Assembly (NCBI RefSeq): GCF_002959775.1
Contig: NZ_PPCX01000004.1
Location: forward strand, 1 to 64,000
Reading direction: 5' to 3'
Source: Veillonella rogosae JCM 15642
GTDB taxonomy: Bacteria; Bacillota; Negativicutes; Veillonellales; Veillonellaceae
Length of the DNA: 64,000 bases
The notes under the pieces were generated by a model that searched no databases, was not told where the DNA came from, and saw only the letters and a list, made by a program, of their open reading frames with translations. The translations under genes and the position numbers were made by a program. Positions 1 through 8,776 of the stretch are shown here, piece after piece; within the stretch, counting starts at the first letter, position 1, and each line of letters starts with the position of its first letter.

Positions 1-2
1 TT

Positions 3-689
3 GTGTCTGATGGTGCTAATGGTTTGCCTAAAGCATTACGTAAAGTTTGGCCTCATAGCAGTCACCAAAGATGCCTGTTTCACATTTTTTGTCAGGTTAG
101 ACGATATACGACAAGTAGACCTAAAACGTTAGCTGGGAAGGACCTTTATAGTCTTGCCAAAGCTTTATTTAATGTGAAAACAATGGATCAAGCCTTTATA
201 TGGATTAATGAGCTTTCAGCGTGGCGAATGACATATTCTGATTTTTTACGAGAAATGACGATTGATGAATTCGGAAACAAACGCTCTACACATGAGCGTT
301 TGCTTAAGGCTGAATCATCATTATGGCGTCTGATTAGGCAACAAACTTTATTTACTTTTTTGGAATGTTTTGATATTACAATACCTACAACAAATAATCG
401 TATTGAAGGTGGAGTAAATGCTCAACTAAGAAGTATGTTACGGGCTCATAGGGGTCTTTCACTTGAAAGAAGACTAAAAGCGGTCTATTAGTGGTGCTAT
501 ATGCACTCACCAAGACCGCTTTCTATTTCAGATATATTAAATTATATGCCTACAGATGAATCGATTACTGCTATCTACAAACGGTTATCTGATTATTGCC
601 AAATAGATCGTTCAATCCCTCAATGGGGGGATGCTCCTGTTTGGAATGAGCTACATATGTCTACAGATTTTCCAACTTATTGGGATTAG
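3..689 (+). pseudogene. IS1249-like transposase, 3' part, interrupted by an amber codon
   Basis: The 5' end lies outside the window. The reading frame resembles the catalytic half of IS1249/MULE-type DDE transposases: it opens with an S-D-G that fits the second catalytic Asp, followed by the family's HQRCLFH block, and NRIEGG near residue 135 fits the catalytic Glu. At 489-491 a TAG stops the frame, but the same frame continues without shift (WCYMHS...) to the TAG ending at 689. The family usually reads W-W-C-Y-M-H here, so the stop is most simply a TGG to TAG change. The element is therefore probably inactive unless the amber codon is suppressed. The family name is from recognition, not from a search. 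Confidence 0.75.
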
Positions 690-976
690 TCACACACACT
701 TTTTGTCCTATAACCCCCAAAAATAGAAAGTATTAATGATAGGTATAACATATGGAGAGTTTTATCTTTATGCACTTGACGTCAATTGATTCTCTTATAC
801 GCTAAAATGCGATTATTACTATATTTAATAGTATAATTCTATATTAGGCATTAACATTATATATAATATTTATGTAAAAATATTGCAAGTTGATACGTAT
901 AGGTGTATAATTACGTTCATAAATCAAATAAATATACATAGTTTGTGAATAAAAATATAGAATGAGGAGAAAGACC
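690..976. other. Intergenic region after the transposase; TTGACGTCAA palindrome
   Basis: AT-rich spacer of about 290 bases. The stretch at 691-715, just after the transposase stop, is a plausible site for the right end of the IS, but the left end is outside the window, so the inverted repeat cannot be checked. A perfect 10-bp palindrome TTGACGTCAA lies at 776-785. No convincing promoter with both boxes was found, although the GNAT gene downstream must be transcribed from here. Confidence 0.4.
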
Positions 977-1462
977 ATGAAAGAATTTAGACAATTAACA
1001 GTAGCAGATACAGCAGAATATCATAAGGTGTTAATCGATGGCTATGCAGCGATTAAAGACTATCCAATCACCTTTGATGCCATTGATTTTACAGAAGCAG
1101 AATCTAAGGAGTGGATTGAAAATTATCCCGTGTATGGGTTATATATCGATGGAGAATTAGTGAGCTCCATTACGTTTTGCATGCCTTGGGTGAAATATTC
1201 TACACCGGATAAATATCCACATATTGCACACTTTGTAACAGCGCCAGCTTTCAAAGGTAAAGGCTATGCACGGGAAACCTTGGGCTATGCAGAAGAGCTT
1301 TTAAAGGAACAGTTTAAAACACATACAGTAACCTTGGGGACTGCCAAGGAGCATCCATGGTTGCCTAAGATGTATGAATCCTTTGGCTTTACAGCGTATG
1401 ATAAAGTTCATTTTAGAGGAAAACAACATACTACAATTTTGTTCAAAAAAGAGTTGAGTTAA
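977..1462 (+). CDS. GNAT family N-acetyltransferase (copy 1)
   Basis: A 161-residue protein of the GCN5-related acetyltransferase fold. The acetyl-CoA-binding segment is visible as HFVTAPAFKGKGYARE (the Q/R-x-x-G-x-G/A region, here K-G-K-G-Y-A), followed by a C-terminal MYESFGF motif typical of the family. An upstream in-frame ATG at 962 overlaps the AGGAGA ribosome binding site (965-970), so the start is placed at 977. This also matches the MKEFRQLTV start of the paralogue at 11886. The two proteins are about two-thirds identical by eye. The acyl acceptor is unknown. The gene stands alone and is followed by a long hairpin. Confidence 0.85.
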   Translation: MKEFRQLTVADTAEYHKVLIDGYAAIKDYPITFDAIDFTEAESKEWIENYPVYGLYIDGELVSSITFCMPWVKYSTPDKYPHIAHFVTAPAFKGKGYARETLGYAEELLKEQFKTHTVTLGTAKEHPWLPKMYESFGFTAYDKVHFRGKQHTTILFKKELS

Positions 1463-1468
1463 ATAAGT

Positions 1469-1541
1469 AAATCGCCTTGTAATACACTTTTAGTAGTTTT
1501 TGGTTTGTAGCAATCTATTAAAATACATTACAAGGCGATTT
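1469..1541 (+). terminator. Long inverted repeat after GNAT gene, probable terminator
   Basis: Arms AAATCGCCTTGTAAT (1469-1483) and ATTACAAGGCGATTT (1527-1541) are perfectly complementary over 15 bp with a 43-base loop. The T tract is short, so termination may be weak. Confidence 0.55.
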
Positions 1542-1661
1542 ATTGTGTGATATTATTACTATTTGATATATAATATATTCATATATAATATACATAATAT
1601 ATATACTGTGCCTTTGCGGTTATATACGATTATGGGTAGTTTGTAGAAAGGATGTGTCCAT

Positions 1662-2411
1662 ATGATTATTTTATCGGGCATTTTAGTGATGGTCATCGGT
1701 TTGATGCTACGCTTTAATGCATTGTTAGTTGTTATTGCAGCAGGCTTTGTGACAGGGCTTTCGGCAGGGCTGAGCATAAACGAGATCGTTGGTGCTATTG
1801 GGGAGGCTTTCGTAAAAAACCGTTATATGTCACTATTTGCCTTGGTACTTCCTGTAATTGGTATTATGGAACGCCACGGTTTACGTGAACGGGCAGAAAT
1901 ATTGATCGGTAAGATTCAAGCCGCAACAGCTGGCCGTATTTTCATGATATATCTATTTGTTCGACAAGTAACAGTAGCTTTGGGTATTAGTATGTCGGGT
2001 CTTGTAGCTATGGTTCGTCCTTTGATTTCTCCTATGAGTGAAGCTGCGGTAGCGCAAGGTCGCCCTATATCTCAATCTACACTCGATAAGATTCGTGGTG
2101 TAGCGGCATCTACAGATAATATTGGTAACTTTTTTGGTCAAAATTTGTTCCTTGCAGCGGGTGGCCTTTTATTGATTAAAGGTGTTATGGAGCAGCTCGG
2201 CTATAATGTTGAGCTTACAGATATGGTGCTATATGGAGTTCCTACAGCAATATGTGCCTATATAGTGAGTGTTATTCGATTCTTTATTTTTGATAAAACA
2301 ATTCAAGCTAGTGTGGCTCAAGACGAGGCGGATATGAAAGCTGGCAAACTTGTGCCAAATGAGCTTAATATCCTCGTTACACCAGAAGAGTTAGCGAAAG
2401 GGGGCAAATAA
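1662..2411 (+). CDS. DUF969 family membrane protein
   Basis: A 249-residue integral membrane protein with several hydrophobic segments (N-terminal MIILSGILVMVIGLML, then about residues 55-70, 90-120 and 185-205). The sequence is characteristic of DUF969. It lies 1 base before a DUF979 gene and upstream of pyroglutamyl peptidase, a conserved three-gene association that suggests a two-subunit permease, perhaps for pyroglutamyl peptides or pyroglutamate. The transported substrate is inference. The ATG at 1662 is preceded by a GAAAGGATG ribosome binding site. Confidence 0.85.
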   Translation: MIILSGILVMVIGLMLRFNALLVVIAAGFVTGLSAGLSINEIVGAIGEAFVKNRYMSLFALVLPVIGIMERHGLRERAEILIGKIQAATAGRIFMIYLFVRQVTVALGISMSGLVAMVRPLISPMSEAAVAQGRPISQSTLDKIRGVAASTDNIGNFFGQNLFLAAGGLLLIKGVMEQLGYNVELTDMVLYGVPTAICAYIVSVIRFFIFDKTIQASVAQDEADMKAGKLVPNELNILVTPEELAKGGK

Positions 2412-2412
2412 T

Positions 2413-3342
2413 ATGTTGGAGTTATTATATAAAATGCAGCCCTTAGACTTTGTATATCTTTTAGTAGGTATTATCTTAGTTATTTTTTCCATACAATCTT
2501 TTGTCGATAAGGACCATAATCATCGTATTGGTACTGGTCTGTTCTGGCTATTATATGGTATTTCCTTTATCTTTGGCTCTTATATGTCTAAAGAAATCAA
2601 TGGTTGGCTCGTAATTGCTATGGCGGCAATTGTGTTGTTTAAACAACTTGGTAAAGGGAATTATTTTGAATCTGCTATAGATTTCAAAAAAATGGAAGCC
2701 TTGCGTATTGGTAATGTGATCTTTATTCCGGCATTGCTCGTTGGTATTATTACGTTCATCATCGGGTTCTTCACGAAACTGGGTGCTCTTGTAGGCCTTG
2801 CCATTGCTTCTATTATTGCCCTATGTGTAGCCTTATATATTACGAAAGCTAAGGTCGGTCAAAGTTTCCATGAAGGTCGTCGTCTTCTCGATGCTATCGG
2901 TTGGACTGCTATCTTGTCTCAATTATTAGCAGCCCTTGGGTATCTATTTAACCTTGCAGGGGTAGGCAAGTTGATCTCAAGTATGGTAGCTAGCATAGTT
3001 CCTGCAGATAACGTATTTCTCATCGTTGTAGCGTATTGTATTGGCATGGCTTTCTTCACAATGATTATGGGGAATGCCTTTGCAGCCTTTGCTATGATTA
3101 CTAGTGCTATTGGCGTACCGATGCTTGTTGCAGGTCATGGTGCTAATCCAGCGGTGATTGGTCCTATTGCAATGCTTGCTGGTTATTGTGGTACCTTGAT
3201 GACGCCAATGGCAGCAAATTTCAATATTGTTCCTGTGGCGCTTCTTGAAATGAAGGATACCTACGGTGTTATTAAGGCTCAAATTCCTGTAGCTATCGTA
3301 ATGCTTACATTGAATATTCTGTTAATGTACTATTTCCTTTAA
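2413..3342 (+). CDS. DUF979 family membrane protein
   Basis: A 309-residue protein with about nine or ten predicted membrane spans across its full length, characteristic of DUF979. It is the obligate neighbour of DUF969 and starts 1 base after that gene's stop codon, so the two are almost certainly cotranslated and may form one transporter. A short spacer leads into pcp, which supports a role in peptide or pyroglutamate uptake. No known catalytic motif is visible. Confidence 0.85.
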   Translation: MLELLYKMQPLDFVYLLVGIILVIFSIQSFVDKDHNHRIGTGLFWLLYGISFIFGSYMSKEINGWLVIAMAAIVLFKQLGKGNYFESAIDFKKMEALRIGNVIFIPALLVGIITFIIGFFTKLGALVGLAIASIIALCVALYITKAKVGQSFHEGRRLLDAIGWTAILSQLLAALGYLFNLAGVGKLISSMVASIVPADNVFLIVVAYCIGMAFFTMIMGNAFAAFAMITSAIGVPMLVAGHGANPAVIGPIAMLAGYCGTLMTPMAANFNIVPVALLEMKDTYGVIKAQIPVAIVMLTLNILLMYYFL

Positions 3343-3385
3343 TCTATTTTATGTATAATATCCTTTGATATTGTTATGAGGTACT

Positions 3386-4042
3386 ATGATGAAAACGATT
3401 TTGATTACCGGTTTTGATCCTTTCGGTGGTGAAAGTATCAATCCTGCGTGGGAAGCTGTTAAAACGATGGATGGTTACACAGACGGGGACTACAAAGTGG
3501 TGACTCAAATGGTGCCAACTGTGCGGTATACATCTGTTAAAACTGCGATAGAAGCAGCCGATACATGCAACCCTGATTTTATTCTTTGTGTAGGCCAAGC
3601 TGGCGGTCGCCCAGATATTACGATTGAACGGGTAGCCATAAATTGCGATGATTTCCGCATTCCAGACAATGGTGGCAACCAACCTACCGATGAACCTGTT
3701 GTAGCTGATGGCCCAAGTGCTTACTTTGCTACACTTCCTATTAAGGATATGGTAAATGCGTTGCACCAAGCAGGTATTCCTGCGAGAGTGTCTAATACAG
3801 CAGGCACCTTTGTATGTAATCATATTATGTACGGTGTGCTACATTATGCAACTCAAAAAGGTAATGTTAAAGCGGGCTTCATGCATATTCCGTACTTGCC
3901 ATCCCAAGTAGTGAACAAGCCAGATCAACCGAGCATGGCTGTTGAGACCGTACGCGCTACGTTAGAAACTATTGTTCACGTATTAGCTCATGGTGAAAGC
4001 TACGAAGCACAAAACATAACATATACAACGCCACACGAATAA
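3386..4042 (+). CDS. pcp: Pyroglutamyl-peptidase I
   Basis: Cysteine peptidase of family C15 that removes N-terminal pyroglutamate from peptides in the cytoplasm. The 218-residue length matches the family. The signature N-terminus ILITGFDPFGG is present, and the catalytic triad can be assigned as Glu81 (in ITIERVAIN), Cys144 (in TFVCNH) and His167 (in GFMHIPY). It is the third gene of the DUF969-DUF979-pcp operon, so the hydrolase probably acts on what the membrane proteins import. Tandem ATGs at 3386 and 3389 follow a GAGG site at 3378-3381. Either could be the start. Confidence 0.95.
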   Translation: MMKTILITGFDPFGGESINPAWEAVKTMDGYTDGDYKVVTQMVPTVRYTSVKTAIEAADTCNPDFILCVGQAGGRPDITIERVAINCDDFRIPDNGGNQPTDEPVVADGPSAYFATLPIKDMVNALHQAGIPARVSNTAGTFVCNHIMYGVLHYATQKGNVKAGFMHIPYLPSQVVNKPDQPSMAVETVRATLETIVHVLAHGESYEAQNITYTTPHE

Positions 4043-4095
4043 TCTAAGGACTAATTCTTAACAGTCCTGTTCTATTTATAAAATAAAAAGTTGAT

Positions 4096-4166
4096 AGAGA
4101 GTCTATGGGTTGTCTATTCCCGGTTTTACTTGATGGGGAGACAATCTATAGGCTCTCTTTAATTTT
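4096..4166 (+). terminator. Terminator after pcp
   Basis: Twenty-base arms at 4096-4115 and 4139-4158 pair completely when three G-U pairs are allowed, with a 23-base loop and a following TTTAATTTT. Confidence 0.75.
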
Positions 4167-4167
4167 A

Positions 4168-4307
4168 TATAATCGTTTCTTGCATAGCCTGGATAATAAC
4201 TTTTATAGGAAAAATAATAGTTTCTATAAGGCGGATAATAATCTCTTATAGTAGAATCGTATAATCGCCTCTTATAGTGGATGGTATAATAGCCGCTTAT
4301 ATAGGAG
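4168..4307. repeat. Degenerate direct repeats (about six) upstream of the adhesin gene
   Basis: Six imperfect copies of an approximately 18-bp unit, consensus TATAATMGYYTCTTATAG, begin near 4168, 4193, 4213, 4234, 4259 and 4284. Spacing is 20 to 27 bases. Each has an A/T-rich -10-like left half and a CTTATAG right half. They occupy most of the 450-bp gap before the trimeric autotransporter and have no coding potential. They may be a regulator-binding array or a decayed minisatellite. Confidence 0.55.
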
Positions 4308-4495
4308 GTGTAACTGGTTCTTGGTATGCATAATTATAACTTATTAATAGTCTTAGAATAGATATGATAGTTAAAGATACATGCTGCTTTTCTTGTTTGA
4401 GTTTTAGGGGATATTGATTAGAATGTCTAATTTTAATAAAAATTCATATTACAGTATACTTAACCTGATAAGTTATTTGTAGTCAGGAGGAATTT

Positions 4496-5785
4496 ATGAG
4501 GGTAAGTAAAAAAGCATTAGTGTTAGCAGCGTGTCTTGGTTGTGGCGTGATGACAACTAGTTTAGCAGCAGATAGTACAGCTGTTAATCCTAGTACAGAT
4601 GCGCCTACGGTAACATTTGTAGCGGGGAAGAAGGCGATCTTTATTGGTAAAGATCAAGGCTACACTAATAAAGGCTGGGTTGGAGAGGTTCTAGCTATCG
4701 GTTATGGTGGTTTTGGTAAACAAGATGCATTAGCTGGAGAGACTGTAGTTGTTGGTAATGCTAGTGCTAGTAACGCACGCGGTGCCACTGTTGTAGGCCA
4801 ACGTGCGAGTACAAATGGTGAAAATTCTACGGTTATAGGTTCTAATGCATCTGCTTCTATGTATAGTGCAAAAACAACAGGGGCTGTAGCGCTTGGTAGC
4901 TATAGTAAAGCTTATGCAACAGAAAGTACTGCGCTAGGTTACTTCTCACAAGTAGAACCCAAAATAGATAACGCTGTAGCTTTAGGGGCGCGCTCCCACG
5001 CTATTGTTGGGGCAGGAGAGAAGGGCTATCTCATAGAGGACAGTGACGGGAATAGTAATACTTGGGTATCTAAAATGGGTGCTGTCGCAGTTGGCTCTAA
5101 GTCTTATGGGAATCGTCAAATTACAAACTTAACTGCAGGGACACGCGATGATGATGCGGTTAATGTGGCGCAATTGAAACGAGTTCGCGACTATGCGACC
5201 TATACAGGTGGCGTTGGCACTACTATTGGAGATGATCATGTAGTTAATGTAAATGTGGGAGATGGTTTGCATGTAGAGGATAATAAATTGGTAGCTGATG
5301 TAAAAGCAGCTGATGTAAATGCTTTGAAGCAATCCATATCAGCTAGCACAGGATCTATTGAACGATTAGACTCTAATATTAATCGTTTAGATAGTAATAT
5401 TAATAGAGTAGGTGCTATGAGTGCGGCATTAGCAGGGCTCCATCCAGTACAGTCTGATGATGGAACAAAGTGGAATCTAGCGGTAGCAGGCGGTTCTTAT
5501 AAAGGCGAAAAAGCGATGGCTTTAGGTGCCTTCTTCACGCCAAACAAGATCGCTCAATTCTCTGTAGGCTCTACGGTTGGGCAAAACAGTACTATGTTTA
5601 ATGTAGGTGCCTCTTTTAAGGTTGGTCCTGCTAGTGAAAAGATGGCTAGTCAAGATACTAATGCTATCAATGTACTTTCACAAGAGGTAGAGACATTAAA
5701 AGCTCAACATGAAGCTGATGTAAATCGTATTGCTGCATTGGAAGCAAAGGTTAATGCGCTAGCAAATAGAAAATCAAACGAATAG
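4496..5785 (+). CDS. YadA-like trimeric autotransporter adhesin
   Basis: A 429-residue outer-membrane adhesin. Residues 1-25 form a signal peptide (cleavage near SLAADS). Residues 65-205 hold head repeats of the AVALGSYSKA and TALGYFSQ type. A neck motif, NLTAGTRDDDAVNVAQLKRV, occupies 211-230. A heptad stalk with SIERLDSNINRLDSNINR lies near 287-304. Residues 305-377 form the YadA-type membrane anchor, ending MFNVGASFKVG. Unusually, the protein continues for about 50 residues after the anchor with a predicted coiled coil rich in Glu, Lys and Ala. Classical YadA proteins end at the last barrel strand. The ribosome binding site is AGGAGG at about 4486. The gene is monocistronic. Confidence 0.9.
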   Translation: MRVSKKALVLAACLGCGVMTTSLAADSTAVNPSTDAPTVTFVAGKKAIFIGKDQGYTNKGWVGEVLAIGYGGFGKQDALAGETVVVGNASASNARGATVVGQRASTNGENSTVIGSNASASMYSAKTTGAVALGSYSKAYATESTALGYFSQVEPKIDNAVALGARSHAIVGAGEKGYLIEDSDGNSNTWVSKMGAVAVGSKSYGNRQITNLTAGTRDDDAVNVAQLKRVRDYATYTGGVGTTIGDDHVVNVNVGDGLHVEDNKLVADVKAADVNALKQSISASTGSIERLDSNINRLDSNINRVGAMSAALAGLHPVQSDDGTKWNLAVAGGSYKGEKAMALGAFFTPNKIAQFSVGSTVGQNSTMFNVGASFKVGPASEKMASQDTNAINVLSQEVETLKAQHEADVNRIAALEAKVNALANRKSNE

Positions 5786-5846
5786 AAATAATAGTAAATA
5801 ATATTCTTATATGATGTATACAATAACTTATCTTGTGTAATGTGCA

Positions 5847-5885
5847 AATAGAGCTATATCTGCAGTAGATATAGCTCTATTTTTA
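5847..5885 (+). terminator. Terminator after the autotransporter gene
   Basis: Perfect hairpin with AATAGAGCTATATCT arms around GCAGT, followed by TTTTT. Confidence 0.9.
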
Positions 5886-5994
5886 TGTTTATAAGGTTAA
5901 ATGGAGTATTTCTCCTTTAGGTGATGTATGTAGCATGATTTTCTATACTTTTACATAGAATGATATTTTATTTTCAATAATCATTATAAATTTT

Positions 5995-6038
5995 AAATAC
6001 CTACTATTGACATAGGTATTTAAATAATATATTATAAT
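5995..6038 (+). promoter_or_regulatory. Promoter of the GST gene overlapped by a palindromic operator
   Basis: A perfect 9-bp inverted repeat, AAATACCTA (5995-6003) and TAGGTATTT (6013-6021), is separated by 9 bases and encloses a consensus TTGACA at 6007-6012. A TATAAT lies at 6033-6038 (20-bp spacing), with an alternative TATATT at 6028-6033 (15 bp), so the -10 assignment is uncertain. The geometry is that of a repressor site. No regulator gene is adjacent. Confidence 0.6.
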
Positions 6039-6141
6039 TACATAATCATATTAAGTTAGTAGGAATAAGTGAGGGATATCACAGTAGCTTTCAAAATAAG
6101 AATTGTAAAGCGAATAGAGATGACCTCTATAGGAGTATAGA

Positions 6142-7257
6142 ATGAGTGAACACGTAGATGTAAGCAACATCAAGGATCCCAGTATCGCGGCAGCTCGAAA
6201 AGAAGTTGAGTTTCAACGTGCTATGAATCCTTGTCCTATCGATTTTTCTGAGTTTCAGTCTAGTAACCCTCGTTCTCAAGGGGAGCAAAAGGAGTATGAA
6301 GGTAAAGATGCATCGAATTTTAACCGTCGTCAAAAATATTCTGATAGCGAAGAACCTCAATTCACAACACCTTTTGGGAGTGAACCAGGGTTTTTACCTG
6401 TAGAAAAAGACCGTTACCGTCTTGTATGGTCTAAACATTGCCCTTGGGCTCACCGTATTGCTATAGCCATCGATTTGCTTGGCTTAGATACGGTAATCTC
6501 TAAAGGTACTGTTGATCCATTGCGTCCAGCAGGGGTTATTGCAGACTGGTTCTTTACCCTTGATAAAGATGAAAAGGATCCGGTACTAGGCATTCACTCC
6601 TTAGGTGAAGCGTACCGCAAAGGTGATCCGAACTACGATGCACGTTCCACAGTACCAGCCATTGTAGATGTTACAACTGGTGCGGTAGTAAACAACGATT
6701 ACCATGCGTTGACTACAGAATTAGCATTGGGCTTTAAAGATTTCATCTCGCCTGATGCACCAGATATTTATCCAGAGGAATTACGTGCCGATATCGATGC
6801 GTTGAACGTTATTATCTACGCTGATTTTAACTTAGCGGTAAACTTGGCGGCTCTCGTAACAAACCAAAAAGATTACGAGTACTACTACGATCGTATCTTT
6901 GCTCGCTTGGACTGGCTTGAAGAACGCCTTAGCAAGCAACGTTACTTGATGGGCGATACGATTACAGATCCAGATATCCGTATCTTCCCAACATTGGCTC
7001 GCTTTGACCTCGTATTCTACCAAAAATACTTGGTTAATAAAAAACGCCTCGTAGACTATCCAAACCTTTGGAACTACGCGAAGGATTTGTACTCCAATCC
7101 AGCATTCGGTGGTACAACAGACTTCGACTCTATGCGTAAACGTTTCTACTACGTAGACCATACACCATTTGAAGATCTACCACGCCTCATTCCAAAAGGT
7201 CCAGACGATTCTATTTGGTTAGAACCAAATGACCGTGCTGAGAAATTTGGTAAATAA
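6142..7257 (+). CDS. Xi-class glutathione S-transferase / glutathionyl-hydroquinone reductase-like
   Basis: A 371-residue cytoplasmic thioredoxin-fold enzyme. The signature CPWAHR has the catalytic Cys at residue 100. The conserved TVPAIVD cis-Pro segment lies around 190, and a helical C-terminal GST domain includes RLSKQRYLMGDTITDPDIR. Xi-class enzymes (YqjG/EcmB type) reduce glutathionyl-hydroquinones and other thiol adducts. Here the thiol cofactor may not be glutathione, since many Firmicutes lack it. The gene is monocistronic with an AGGAG site at 6131-6135. A palindrome over its promoter suggests induction by quinone or electrophile stress (inference). Confidence 0.88.
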   Translation: MSEHVDVSNIKDPSIAAARKEVEFQRAMNPCPIDFSEFQSSNPRSQGEQKEYEGKDASNFNRRQKYSDSEEPQFTTPFGSEPGFLPVEKDRYRLVWSKHCPWAHRIAIAIDLLGLDTVISKGTVDPLRPAGVIADWFFTLDKDEKDPVLGIHSLGEAYRKGDPNYDARSTVPAIVDVTTGAVVNNDYHALTTELALGFKDFISPDAPDIYPEELRADIDALNVIIYADFNLAVNLAALVTNQKDYEYYYDRIFARLDWLEERLSKQRYLMGDTITDPDIRIFPTLARFDLVFYQKYLVNKKRLVDYPNLWNYAKDLYSNPAFGGTTDFDSMRKRFYYVDHTPFEDLPRLIPKGPDDSIWLEPNDRAEKFGK

Positions 7258-7369
7258 TTAGATAAATCATTAGATTAATAATTAGATAGATAATTAGTTG
7301 GATACATATATCATTGCTAAATACTTAATAGATTATCTATTCAATTATAAATAGCTCAGAGGAGGGCCC

Positions 7370-8776
7370 ATGGATTCAGTAACACAGACGATTGTGAACT
7401 ACATAGAACAAACGAATGTGTCGAACCGTGAGGACCTCTTGTCAGTAGCGCGTATTGCCTTTCTAGATTATCTGGCGTCCCTAGCGCCAGCTGAGTCGGA
7501 ACAAGCCGTTCAGGACTTGGCTCGGCTCAGCGGGACTAATGGAGAAAATGTATCTAAAGCTGATAAAGCCTTATATTATGGTTTTGCTTCTCATTATCTA
7601 GATTTTGATGATGCCCAGGCAAATTTGGCGGGTCACTTCAGTACTGTTTTATATTCTGCTCTATTAGCAGTGCTCGAGCCCACCGATAGGTGGTACGATT
7701 TCCTTCGTGCTTATATCATTGGTGCCGAGCTTGAGGGAATCATTGGTTCTCTCATCAATCCTGCCCATCGGACCCAAGGATGGCATTCTACGGGGACCGT
7801 TGGTGTTATTGGGGCGGCGGCCGCTATAGGCGCTTTGCGAGGCCTTCATGGTGAAAACTTGGCTCAGCTCCTGTCTCTGGCTGCCACTCAATCGGCGGGC
7901 ATGTTCTTTCAAAGTGGTACAGATGGTAAGCCGCTCCATGCGGGACTAGCAGCACGCAATGGTGTATGGGCTTACGAACTGTTGCAATATACATCACTTC
8001 AAACAAGCACAAAACCGTTTGACCCTGAACGGGGTTGGTTTAAAACCATCGGTAATATTACCGTTACATCAAATGATATTATTAGCCGTTGGCTTGCACC
8101 AGGGCAACTCATTGACCCTGGTTTATGGATGAAAGTCCACCCTTATTGCTCGGCAGCCATTTGTGGCGCTGAAGCAGCTGAAACCGTGGCACATAGTATA
8201 TATACTACATCTTCTTCGTATGTGTCTAAGCACTACAACGTTTCACCAGATGCAGAGGAACAAGGTAAACGTAGACTATGTGCCACCCTCGTTTCTTCCC
8301 TTTGGGATGATATAGATAGAGTTACTGTACACTTCCCACCTGGTGCTGATACGGCATTGCGCTATACATCGCCAATAACAGGTCGAGAAGGTCAGTTTTC
8401 TATAGAGTACATCGTGTACCAAGTCCTCGCTTATGGGGCGGTACAAGACGAACTATTTAAGATAGATACCATAGACCAATCAGTACGAGACTATATGAAT
8501 CGTATAGAACGGCTCTATGATTTGCCGAAGGTATCCCAAACAGAGCGGATTACGAAAGTAACCGTTACCTTGAAAAATGGAGAAACTTTCACAGAAACGG
8601 TGAACAATTCGAAAGGATCGCCGAATAATCCTCTTACCTTAGAGGATATACGCATTAAGCTTGGCCTCACCTTGCAGGCGGACCAAATAGATAGAATAAT
8701 GGAGGCTTTTACCCGTACCGATGAGGTAGAGCCATTCTTGCAAACATTGCGAAAAGAAGGAGTTTTACATGTTTAA
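7370..8776 (+). CDS. MmgE/PrpD family protein
   Basis: A 468-residue protein of the MmgE/PrpD superfamily, which includes 2-methylcitrate dehydratase, iminodisuccinate epimerase and cis-aconitate decarboxylase. Typical segments are SHYLDFDDAQ near residue 65, GWHSTGTVGVIGAAAA near 140, and KVHPYCSAAICGAEAA near 260, which form the active-site His and Lys regions. The C-terminal alpha/beta domain is present. No prp genes are nearby. It overlaps by 8 bases the lipoprotein gene of an amino acid ABC transporter, so its substrate is probably what the transporter imports, an unidentified acidic or thiol amino acid derivative (inference). The start at 7370 follows GAGGAGG. Confidence 0.85.
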   Translation: MDSVTQTIVNYIEQTNVSNREDLLSVARIAFLDYLASLAPAESEQAVQDLARLSGTNGENVSKADKALYYGFASHYLDFDDAQANLAGHFSTVLYSALLAVLEPTDRWYDFLRAYIIGAELEGIIGSLINPAHRTQGWHSTGTVGVIGAAAAIGALRGLHGENLAQLLSLAATQSAGMFFQSGTDGKPLHAGLAARNGVWAYELLQYTSLQTSTKPFDPERGWFKTIGNITVTSNDIISRWLAPGQLIDPGLWMKVHPYCSAAICGAEAAETVAHSIYTTSSSYVSKHYNVSPDAEEQGKRRLCATLVSSLWDDIDRVTVHFPPGADTALRYTSPITGREGQFSIEYIVYQVLAYGAVQDELFKIDTIDQSVRDYMNRIERLYDLPKVSQTERITKVTVTLKNGETFTETVNNSKGSPNNPLTLEDIRIKLGLTLQADQIDRIMEAFTRTDEVEPFLQTLRKEGVLHV

